NCBI GenBank assembly: GCA_027924645.1
Contig: BSBN01001149.1
Coordinates: 744,001 to 808,000 of the forward strand
From: Cunninghamia lanceolata
Taxonomy: Eukaryota > Streptophyta > Pinopsida > Cupressales > Cupressaceae
Direction: 5' to 3'
DNA: 64,000 nt
Of the stretch, positions 47,878 to 57,993 are shown piece after piece (the stretch's first letter is position 1; each line of letters opens with the position of its first letter). The notes beneath the pieces were generated by a model. The model was not told where the DNA came from and did not search any database. It saw only the letters and a program-made list of their open reading frames with translations. Position numbers and translations under genes: made by a program.

Positions 47878-50800
47878 ATGAGGAGAAATAGTCGTCGTAA
47901 AGCAAAAAGGAGGAGGAAAGTTACATTGGAGGAAATTGAAGCAATTAGGGAAAAAGATAGGGAAAGGAAGAGGATTGGAAGAGTGGATTTGGCAGATGCT
48001 CATCAAGGTGAATCTTCTTCTTTACCATCTAATGGCATGCAAATTGAAGATGTTAATTTTGATTATAATGAAATATTAGATTAGAATGAAATTCACCATG
48101 ATATTCCAAATGAAAATATTGAAAAATGTTATGAAACACCTATTCATAATAGCAATACCATGGACAAAGAAGAAGAAGAAAAATGAAGACGTGCACTTGA
48201 AGAAAGTGGATATTAACATCATGATGTTGAAATTGCACTCCATAATCCATTTGTTGATAAAATTGATGAGGTTGATAACATGGATGAAACAAGAACAATC
48301 AATGTATCTCCAAATTTCATAAGAAGAGAGGACATTTGTCAAGAAGAGAATAACTATGATGAAATTGGAAAACACCCAAGAACCCCAAAATGGTTACTTG
48401 AAATTGATGAGAACATAATGGAAAAACTTGAAGGCAAGAGCTCGTCATGAACGGTTCGGTTGTGGGCTACAAAACTCTTCAATGAATACTTTGAGAAGAA
48501 AACATTAACCGAACAATGCCAACTTTTTGTGCAATTATTAAAGATGTACAAAATGAGACCTTTACTAAAGAAATTAAAGATTCGGTTAAACAAAGTGTCC
48601 GATCGGAATAAAATTATTGTTAGAAACCTTTTCAATGCACTCAATTCTATGGGAAAGACTAGCAAGGAGAAAGATGAAAGAGCTGCCCGTAGAGTAATAA
48701 CAACCTCAATAGTAAGCAAACAATTAAGAAATGCTTGATTAATGAGGCAAACTTGTGTTGACTTAAGATTGAATCGTAGAACATTGTCAAAAGCACTAGC
48801 ATTAAGATCAAGGCTAGATAGTCCTCTCGCAAATGATACTTGGGATTTCAGTGGTAGGCTTCCACAAGTTGACAAGAAGCTAATTGATAGCACAAAGGAA
48901 GAAATTGAACGATTTTGGCACACTAACTCTAGGGTATCACCAAATGCAAAAGATGTTGTAAAGTTAAGAATTGGTGATAAAGACCGCACACCACATCCTA
49001 TATATTACTTGGAATGTAGCCAAACAATATTGTGAAACTCACCCAGGTATGACAATCTCACAAAGAGCATTTGAATCTCTTAAGCCATTTTATCGTGTTC
49101 CTCTTAAAGTTCGTAATACATGTTGCAAATACCATGTAGAGTTTTCTATGTACCATGAATTATTATGCAATATTCGTTCTACTTTGCACACTAACAAAAT
49201 GTTACAGGAGTGTGGTGCAATTCAACTACCAAAGTCATCTAGGGACTTATTGGATTTATTTCTATGTATTAGAGATGATGGTTGCATGTTCTACAAGAAT
49301 GATTGTTTAAATGAAAAGTGTTTACAATGTGGTGGATTATTAAAGTTTGTATCATGTTTTCATGAGGGCAACGAGCATGATTTTGGAAAGAGAATGGTTG
49401 AGAAAAAGAGATATGAGACAGTGAAATACAATTTGAAAAGTGGAGGTGAAGGTTCTAGATGTGAGTTGATTGTAAGAGAGGTAAGTATTGCTGATTTTAT
49501 TGATGATTTTAAGAAAAATCTTTTCTACAAGTATGTCAGACATAGCCACAGGTCTTGATGGTTAGATCAACAGTTCAGGATGTGTAAAGACTCTTTCCCG
49601 ATTGGAACTATTGTCTCTGTAGTTGATTTTGTAGAAAACTATACATTGCAACCCCAAAATGAAGTTCAATCCCAGTACTACAATTCTATTCAGATTGCTA
49701 TTTTTGTTCACATCACATACAGACATGCCCCCGAGAGTACAGAAGAGAACGGGAAGATTGTCAGAGAATACCATTTTTACATGAGTGATGATCGATCTCA
49801 TTCAGCAGAGTTTGTGCAATATTGTTTTCAACAATTTTATGGGTTCTTGCAAGAAAAAGATATTAGAATGGATCAACACCTCATTTGGTCAGATAATTGC
49901 ATTGGTCAATTCAAGAATGCTCGTAATTTCTATTGGTTGAGCAAAATACATGTAGAGAAGGGTATACCTCATATTTAGAATTTTTTTGAAGCTGGGCACG
50001 GAAAAGATGAACATGATGGAGTAGGTGCATGCGTGAAGAGAGCTCTTTTTAAAGAACAACTAAAGATTAGAGGTGGTGCTACATTCAGTGATGTAGATTC
50101 CATTGTTAAGTGGTGTAACTATGCATTGTCACAAGGAGTGGCTCTTGATTCTGAAGTGCGCAGGTTCTTTTGGTTGGTTGATGATGGGATAGTGATAGAG
50201 AAATTGGAATGTCAGAGAATCAATGAATCATCAAAGATGCATTCATTTCAAAGCTCAGATGCAAGTACATGGACTATTTGGACACGAGAATTAGTTTGTT
50301 TTTGTTAGAGTTGTATTAAATGTGATTGAAACAATTGTGAGTCAAGTGAGTGGGTAGATGCATGGATTCCATAATATTTAATCCCTTTATATGAAGGTCA
50401 ATCATCTTCCGTCAATGACATGGAGAGTGCATTTGACTATGAACATCTTTCAGACCTTGTACAGCTAGGTCATGTTTATGCAGTTGTTGCACCGCATGGA
50501 AATGAAGAGAGGTCAGATTATTGGTTGGCACGATGTGTACAGGGAAAACAAAACCTAACACAACCTATGATAGATGATGATGGTTTCACATATCCTACAG
50601 GATTAGTTGTTATTGCTGGGACTTGGTTACGAACATATATGATTAAAAAGAATGGCATCCCGACCTTTGAAGACTTTGAGAAGCATAAAACCATATTGAT
50701 GTATTCTCACCTAGTTGTAGCAACAAATGTCAAGTTACTAAAGCATCGTGGAAAACCAAAATCAAAAGAACTATGGACAATTAGTAATGCTGATCATGAA

Positions 50801-51274
50801 GCAATAGTGGATACTTTGAAGGTAAGAGATGACCCCTCAAGTACGCTTGACTAGCATTTAAACTTCTAGATGGACAAGTATGAGATTTTTTATCTTAACT
50901 TGTTCTTATTTTTTCTATTTTTTAGAATTGTTTTATTAAAAATCTTGTTTCTTTTAACTACAACAGTCCTAAAATAGTCCTAGAACAGTCCTATAATAAG
51001 CATAGCATTTAATGTACATATTTATGATATTCATGTTTACTTAAATTTGCTTGTTCATGCTTCTCACAGGACGTCACCTCCCCTACCCATCCAGCTCTAC
51101 AAAAGAAGAGAGACAACAAATGATCAAGAGGGATCACCAATTGGCGGTAAGTGATTGATTACTTATGTCATGTTATATATTTTGAATATTAAATTCTATA
51201 TTAATGTGCACGTTGTTTGATTGTATTAATAGGTCGAAATTCAAAAATCTCTATCGAGGAGGTCTAGTCGATGA
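47878..51274 (+). pseudogene. DDE-type transposase, multi-exon, broken
   Basis: Exon 1 (47,878-50,821, about 980 codons) starts with a Met and a basic stretch (RRNSRRKAKRRRK), a probable nuclear signal. A DNA-binding-like middle follows, with Cys pairs CLNEKCLQCGG near 49,310. The catalytic core reads VVDFVENYTLQPQNE (candidate D1), LIWSDNCIGQFKNARNF (D2) and EAGHGKDEHDGVGACVKRA (D/E3). Donor AAG/GTAAGA is at 50,821; exon 2 is 51,070-51,146 and exon 3 is 51,233-51,274, ending SLSRRSSR-stop in one phase. The other phase stops in exon 2. In-frame stops lie near 48,082, 48,184, 48,226, 48,448, 48,737, 49,556, 49,976 and 50,306, with one frameshift at 49,000-49,035. DNC..QFK plus HGK..DG is known to me from scattered metazoan and non-flowering plant transposases; Sola is a possibility, unverified. 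Confidence 0.65.
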
Positions 51275-51539
51275 GCGATAGAGGATGAGTCATTGGTTGG
51301 TTCACCATCTTCATGGCCTAGCAAGAGCCATAGATTATTTGATAGAAATCCATAGGAGACCTGATTTTGGGACATTTTGTTACATATGCCTATTTGGCTT
51401 TGTAAACATACTTTTGTATGTTATCGATGTATATCGTTGTATATACCTATATGGTTTTATTTGTACATGCCTATATGGCTTGAGATATACACTATACATT
51501 ATTTTCATGACATTATGCATATATGTATATATAAGATCC
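51275..51539. other. Presumed 3' flank of the transposase gene
   Basis: It is AT-rich with TATATG-type repeats (51,410-51,535). No separate gene is seen. Confidence 0.4.
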
Positions 51540-51839
51540 TAATTTGGCACAAGTAGAGAGAATGCTTGCAAAGGTTATGGAATTTGGTTTTAAACGTTCC
51601 AATTGTATTTGCTTCAAAGTTTCTAAAGCCTTTTCAAAAAATCCATTTTGTGCATATCTTGCAATCATTGCATTCCATGAGATAGCATCTCTTTGAGGTG
51701 TCATGCCAAACTGTTCACATGCCTTGTCTATGCTTCCACACTTTGGATTTACACCTGCCAATTGCATTTCCTTAACATTTCCTTTCAATCCTTTATCAAA
51801 AATTATGTTTTGTGCACATATTGCAATCATTGCATTCCT
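51540..51839 (-). pseudogene. PPR gene fragment inside the transposon
   Basis: The minus-strand translation contains RDAISWNAMIARYAQNGFFE and KALETLKQIQLERLKPNSIT followed by FASILSTCAKLG, a PLS-type pentatricopeptide repeat. Upstream lie NAMIAICAQN, MQLAGVNP and KCGSIDKACEQF. In complete PPR proteins the phrase AGVxP is followed by about 40 or more residues before KCGSI; here they are adjacent, so an internal piece is missing. No start, signal peptide or other repeats are present. It lies downstream of the transposase and in opposite orientation, consistent with capture of a host fragment, or with an older insertion target. Confidence 0.75.
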
Positions 51840-52042
51840 TCATTTACAACACATGATTAAATAAGAAGATGCATATTTACAACACTTAAGAATATGTAGA
51901 AGTGTTGCTCATGTCACCAATACTATGTTTACATCTTCACATACATGGCTTACAACATGTGACAATATGAATGATAGAGAATGTTTGCATCAACATGATG
52001 GCACAACATGAACAAATTGCATGTTTGCATCAATTTCATTGG
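51840..52042. other. Spacer
   Basis: Short recurrent phrases (ATTTACAACAC, ACATGTGACA) but no gene. Confidence 0.3.
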
Positions 52043-52094
52043 GTCAATGATTGAGAATGTGTCAACTTGAACAATATTTTTTGTTCTTCTCATC
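52043..52094 (+). repeat. 52-bp direct repeat, copy 1
   Basis: GTCAATGATTGAGAATGTGT continues to TTTTTTGTTCTTCTCATC. It recurs with a few changes at 52,822-52,874, directly at the left edge of the 359-bp satellite. Confidence 0.85.
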
Positions 52095-52209
52095 AAGACC
52101 TTCATGAAATGATACATTGGTTTCTTGATATTCAATCATGCATTAGAGATCTTCAAAGTTTTAAAGATGTTTGAAGTGATGAAGAAACTTGTTATTTTGA
52201 TGTATTTCA

Positions 52210-52690
52210 ACTCCAAACTTGCGCCTAGAAGTGAAGGCGCTAATTCTTGATCAAACTAACCTAAAAGTGCACCTTGGTACTTAGGGCACTAGATTATGAT
52301 TGATCAACCTAAAATGTACACCTAAGGCTAGATAGTGAATTGGAAGGATAAAATGCATCATCAAAGGAGTTTATAGTTATTGAAGGCATCAAATGATGAC
52401 TTGGGCGCACATCTACCTCTCTACACCATCAAATGTGCACCTAGATTAGTGAGGTGCCACTTTATATCTCTATGACTTTGGATATGCGCCTTGATAATGA
52501 ATACAAGGTGCCAATTATTGAATAAACAACCTAGAATGAGTGCCTTACTATTTGAGGTGCTAGTTCATGCTTCTAGAACACCAAAAGTGCACCTAGATGT
52601 TGAGGCGCTAGCTCTTGCTCAAGCAACCTTGAAAGTGCGCTTTCATAAGGAGGTTAAAATGTATTATCAAAGGATTAAGTTGAATCAAGA
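52210..52690 (+). repeat. Degenerate ~50-bp minisatellite
   Basis: Units of the form AAAGTGCACCTAGATG-TTGAGGCGCTAG followed by a T/C-rich half and CAACCT begin near 52,212, 52,265, 52,313, 52,430, 52,480, 52,537, 52,587 and 52,636. A longer phrase (TAAAATGCATCATCAAAGGA) near 52,351 recurs as TAAAATGTATTATCAAAGGA near 52,663, suggesting a ~310-base higher-order unit. It lies between the two 52-bp direct repeats. Confidence 0.65.
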
Positions 52691-52821
52691 AATCATCATT
52701 GAAGACAAGTAAAACATGATTGTGAATGAGGCACACTTTTCATCATCTCTAACCTCACAATTGTGCCTTCCATTGGAAGCTCATATTGTGCCTAAAGGAA
52801 TGGTACTGAGATATCATCCAT

Positions 52822-52874
52822 GTCAATGATTGAGAATGTGTCAAACTGGAACAATATTTTTTGTTCTACTCATC
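52822..52874 (+). repeat. 52-bp direct repeat, copy 2
   Basis: Near-identical to 52,043-52,094. Its end, ATATTTTTTGTTCTACTCATC, runs straight into GTGGGGCCAAACGGACT, the first bases of the satellite. The same junction occurs inverted at the right end of the satellite (56,349-56,379). Confidence 0.85.
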
Positions 52875-54135
52875 GTGGGGCCAAACGGACTGCGCCAACA
52901 CATCGAGGTGGGTGGGTAAATGCCAAGGGAGGTCTCGTTTTGTGTGCCAAGCATCCCAATCATTTCAGGCAAGAGGCTACCTGCAAAGTCCCTTAAGATC
53001 CCTAAGACCACAAAACTACCAAACTTTGACAGAGCAGTTCTCAGAATTTGTGATAGCTGGGAATGTTATATTTGGACCTACAGGTGCATGTGGGGTCCAT
53101 TCATAATAACCTCTCTCATTTTTGGCCAACTCCATTCTGTTTGACCGTGCCGAAATCAAACGTATTGTTGCAAAATGCTTCAATTTGATGCAATGGAAAG
53201 GTGCTAGGTGTGACATTTTACATTCCATAGCTCGTGGGGTAGAACGGACTACGCCAATGCATCGTAGTGGGAGGGTAAATGCCAGGGGAGGTCTCGTTTT
53301 GTGCGCCAAGCATCCTAGTCATTTCGGGCAAGAGGCTACTGGTAAAGTCCCTTAAGATCCCTCAGACCAAAAAACTGCCAAACTTTGACAGAGAAGTTCT
53401 CAGAATTCGTGATAGCTGGGAATGTTGTGTTTGGACCTACAGGTGCACGTGGGGTCCATCCACAATAACCTCTCTTGTTTTTGGTCAACTCCATTCCGTT
53501 TGACCATGCCGAAATCAAACGTATTGTTGCAAAATGCTTCAATTTGATGTAATGGAAAGGTGCTACGTGTGACATTTTTCATTCCATAGCTTGTGGGGTC
53601 GAATGGACTGCGCCAATGCATCAAGGTGGGTGGGTAAATGCCAAGGGAGGTCTCGTTTTGTGCGCCAAGCGTCCCAGTCATTCCGAGCAAGAGGCTACCG
53701 GCAAAGTCCCTTAAGATCCCTGAGACCAAAAAACTACTAAACTTTGACAGAGTAGTTCTCAAAATTCGTGATAGCTGGGAATGTTTTGTTTGGACCTATA
53801 GGTATACATGGGATCCATCCACAATAACCTCTCTCATTTTTGGTCAACTCCATCCCATTTGACCGTGCCGAAATCAAATGCATTGTTGCAAAATGCTTCA
53901 ATTTGATGTAGTGGAAAGGTGCTAGGTGTGACATTTTTCATTCCATAGCTCATGGGGTCGAACGGACTGTGCCAACGTGTCAGGGTGGGCGGGTAAATGC
54001 CATTGGAGGTCTCATTTTGTGCGCCAAGCGTCCTAGTCATTCCGAGCGAGAGGCTACCGGCAAAGTCCCTTAAGATCCCTGAGACCAAAAAACTGCCAAA
54101 CTTTGACAGAGCAGTTCTCAGAATTCGTGACAGCT
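52866..54135 (+). repeat. 359-bp satellite, left arm (about 3.5 units)
   Basis: The marker TGGGG(T/C)C begins at 52,876, 53,235, 53,594 and 53,953, exactly 359 bases apart. Neighbouring units differ at roughly one base in ten by eye. Units are richer in G+C and CpG than the surroundings. The arm stops within a unit at about 54,135 (GAATTCGTGACAGCT), where the orientation flips. Both strands are open for 60-120 codons per unit, but I see no known domain and regard these frames as chance. Confidence 0.92.
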
Positions 54136-56379
54136 CTTACAAAACGAGACCTCCAATGGCATTTACCCCTCCACCCTGACGCGTTGGCGCAATCCGTTCG
54201 ACCCCACGAGCTATGGAATGAAAAATGTCACACCTAGCACCTTTCCACTGCATTAAATTGAAGCATTTTGCAACAATGCGTTTGATTTTGTCACGGTCAA
54301 ACGGAATGGAGTTGACCAAAAATGAGAGAGGTTATTGTGGACGAACCCCACGTGCACCTATAGGTCCAAACAGAATATTCCCAGCTATCACGAATTCGGA
54401 GAACTACTCCGTCAAAGTTTGGCAATTTTTTGGTCTTAGGGATCTTAAGGGACTTTGTCGGTAGCCTCTTGCCCGAAATGACTAGGACGCTTGGCGCACA
54501 AAATGAGACCTCCAATGGCATTTACCCACCCACCTCGACGCGTTGCCGTAGTCCGTTTGACCCCACGAGCTATGGAATGAAAAATGTCACACCTAGCACC
54601 TTTCCACTACATCAAATTGAAGCATTTTGCAACAATGCGTTTGATTTCGGCACGGTCAAACGGAATGGAGTTGACCAAAAATGAGAGAGGTTATTGTGGA
54701 TGGACCCCACATGCACCTGTAGGTCCAAATAGAACATTCCCAGCTGTCACGAATTCTAAGAACTGCTCCATCAAAGTTTGGCAATTTTTTGGTCTCAGGG
54801 ATCTTAAGGGACTTTGCCGGTAGCCTCTTGCCCGGAATGACTGGGACGCTTGGTGCACAAAACGAGACCTCCAATGGCATTTACCCGCCCACCCTGACAT
54901 GTTGGTGTAGTCCGTTCAACCCCATGAGCTATGGAATGAAAAATGTGACACCTAGCACCTTTCCACTGCATCAAATTGAAGCATTTTGCAACAATGCGTT
55001 TGATTTCGGCATGGTCAAACGGAATGGAGTTGACCAAAAATGAGAGAGGTTATTGTGGATGGACCCCACATACACCTGTAGGTCCAAACAAAACATTTCC
55101 AACTGTCACGAATTCTGAGAAATGCTCCGTCAAAGTTTGGCAGTTTTTTGGTCTCAGGGATCTTAGGGACTTTGTCGGTAGCCTCTTGCCCGGAATGACT
55201 GGGATGCTTGGCACACAAAATGAGACCTCCAATGGCATTTACCCGCCCACCCCGACACGTTGGCACAATCCATTCGACCCCACAAGCTATGGAATGAAAA
55301 ATGTCACACCTAGCACCTTTCCACTGCATCAAATTGAAGCATTTTGCAACAATGCGTTTGATTTCGGCACAGTCAAATGGGATGGAGTTGACCAAAAATG
55401 AGAGAGGTTATTGTGGATGGACCCCACGTGCACTTGTAGGTCCAAACAAAACATTCCCAGCTATCACGAATTTCAAGAACTGCTCCGTCAAAGTTTAGTA
55501 GTTTTTTGGTCTCAGGGATCTTAAGGGACTTTACCGGTAGCCTCTTGCCCGGAATGACTAGGACACTTGGCGCAGAAAATGAGGCCTCCACTAGCATTTA
55601 CCCGCCCACCCTAATGCGTTGGCGCAGTCCGTTTGACCCCACGAGCTATGGAATGAAAAATGTCACACCTAGCACCTTTCCACTACATCAAATTGAAGCA
55701 TTTTGCAACAATGTGTTTGATTTCGGCATGGTCAAACGGAATGGAGTTGACCAAAAATGAGAGAGGTTATTGTGGATGGACCCCACGTTCACCTGTAGGT
55801 CCAAACAAAACATTCCCAGCTATCACGAATTCTGAGAATTGCTCCGTCAAAGTTTGGCAGTTTTTTGGTCTCAGGGATCTTAAGGGACTTTGCCGGTAGC
55901 CTCTCGCTCGGAATGACTGGGACACTTGGCGCACAAAACGAGACCTCCAATGGCATTTACCTACCCACCCTAACACGTTGGCGCAGTCCGTTCGACCCCA
56001 TGAGCTATGGAATGAAAAATGTCACACCTAGCACCTTTCCACTGCATCAAATTGAAGCATTTTGCAACAATACGTTTGATTTCGGCACGGTCAAACAGAA
56101 TGGAGTTGACCAAAAATGAGAGAGGTTATTGTGGATGGACCCCACGTGCACCTGTAGGTCCAAACACAACATTCCCAGCTATCACGAATTATGAGAACTG
56201 CTCCGTCAAAGTTTGGCATTTTTTTGGTCTCAAGGATCTTAAGGGACTTTGTCGGTAGCCTCTTGCCCAAAATGACTGGGAGGCTTGACGCACAAAACGA
56301 GACCTCCTAGCATTTACCCGGCCACCCTGACGTGTTGGCATAGTTCGTTTGGCCCCACGATGAGCAGAACAAAAAATAT
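54136..56379 (-). repeat. 359-bp satellite, right arm, inverted (about 6 units)
   Basis: The reverse complement of the left-arm unit begins at ACAAAACGAGACCTCC (54,138). The marker CCCCA ends at 54,206, 54,565, 54,924, 55,282, 55,641, 56,000 and 56,357, giving spacings of 359, 359, 358, 359, 359 and 357. The outer end (GGCCCCACGATGAGCAGAAC then AAAAAATAT) is the inverted copy of the left outer end. The two arms could pair over more than 1.2 kb. Confidence 0.92.
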
Positions 56380-57167
56380 GGCACCTGGCAAGGTTTTTGC
56401 TCTTAGGATCTTAAGTGATTTTGCTCTTATGGAACAATGTATCGGCAAAGACCCTAGTTTTCATAAGGAAAGACATGTGATTTTAAGAGGTTTTTGGGAA
56501 TGTGACTTTATCCTTCCACTCCTTATCCAATGACGAGTTTATTCTCAGAGTTTGATGGCTTTTATGAGCATATACACGATGTTGTTTTAGGATAGTCATA
56601 AAGGGCAGTTTTTGGACAGCCATGTGTATCTTTTTAACAATCATAAAGGGCAAGTTGTACATGGACTGTTACAGTCCCAAAACTCATATAAATCATCCAT
56701 TTTGGTGTTTGACAACCTTATAAATCCATTAGATCATTTATACAAACCCTAATGCAACTTATAAACCCTCTTTGCATAGTAATTTCATGAATGATTGTCT
56801 TGTATGATTGTTTTGTGCATTTTAACAGCCCAATGAGGATTGTATGGTGTTGTGATCTTCATGATTTTAACTTGATGCAGAGATAGGATCCAACTCAACA
56901 TGATAGAGGCATCATTACAAATGGATTGAATTGCAATAGTCGAAGAGCCAACCTCCTATCAATGAGAGTTCAATGATAGTAAATAGAGAGCTACTTGACC
57001 ATAAATAGGATTTACATACATATATATATGATCTCGTAGGCATCTAGGTTTCATACACAAATTGCAATAGTTGTAGAGCCAACCTCCTATCAACGAGAGT
57101 TGAATAATAGTAAATAGAGAGCTTCTCGGCCATAAATGGGATTTACATATACACACACCCAACTAAA
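56380..57167. other. Spacer with 131-bp tandem duplication
   Basis: There is no gene here. Two copies of a ~100-base segment starting TTGCAATAGT (56,931 and 57,062) and containing AGAGCCAACCTCCTATCAA and ATAGTAAATAGAGAGCT lie 131 bases apart. An ATAC/ATAT-rich stretch separates them. Confidence 0.6.
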
Positions 57168-57275
57168 ATAGTATCCTTATTGGCCTTATTGGCACCTCCC
57201 CCCAAGATGTAAGTTTTTTATGTTTACAATGTGCCCCCAGTGTCCTTATTGGCCTTATTGGCACCTAAAACACAA
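57168..57275. repeat. 71-bp-spaced duplication with G-rich tract
   Basis: TCCTTATTGGCCTTATTGGC is present at about 57,172 and 57,242. Between them the minus strand reads CTTGGGGGGAGG directly before TGCCAATAAGG, which looks like a polypurine tract followed by an LTR start. This might be a retroelement scar, but no other part is recognisable. Confidence 0.45.
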
Positions 57276-57993
57276 GAAAGTAGATTCCACCAGCTTTCAA
57301 TTACAATTGCTCTCAGGCCCTAACACATCCATACAGGGCTGTACTAAACAAAGAAATAGCAGGAAAATAGTAAAATCTGCAAAAACAGAGTTTCTTGACA
57401 TTAATTTCATTCAAACTTGTCTTCAATTCATCTTCAAAATGTTTTCAATACATCTCCAATGCCTTTTCCACGAAGGTTTATGCATATTTATACATGATTT
57501 GAGGGAAACCAATAGTCTCCAACTGACTTTTGAGTACTTAACTGTTCATCTTCCATACTTTTGCATTTTTTTTTACATTTTTCATATGACAACTTTGACA
57601 TATTTACAAAATTTGACAAGATGAAGACTAAATACATGATGAAATGGTTTATCATGACCTTATTAGATTTCAAGCTACTATGCTTGATTAGGGCATATAA
57701 GGAATTTTTTCATATTGATTCTATTGATCTAAAACCATTCTCAATGCTAAACATATCATCAATGGACTAAAGAACTATCATCATAATGTATGGCATCATG
57801 GGAAGTATCATGACATGCACATAAGGAATTTAAATTATATTGTATATCAAGGTGTATATATATTAAAATCTAGTCCATAATGGTAGAAATATACAAAAAT
57901 TTGGCAAATATGCCAACTCAAAACATTTTTTACAAAATGTGGCATATGCCATGTCTCAAAATCTATATACAATCTACATGCCAAATAGCTACA
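57276..57993. other. Unassigned, AT-rich
   Basis: I recognise no coding region. It probably contains the 3' flank of the minus-strand gene that follows. Confidence 0.35.

Noticed and set aside
48354..48989. 211-codon minus-strand open frame opposite the transposase
   Set aside because: The plus-strand frame aligns with downstream transposase exons and motifs; the minus frame has no recognisable domain and no partner exons.
54976..55401. 141-codon open frame in the satellite
   Set aside because: Equivalent frames exist on both strands of every unit and simply follow the 359-bp repeat. No start context, domain or intron structure supports a gene.
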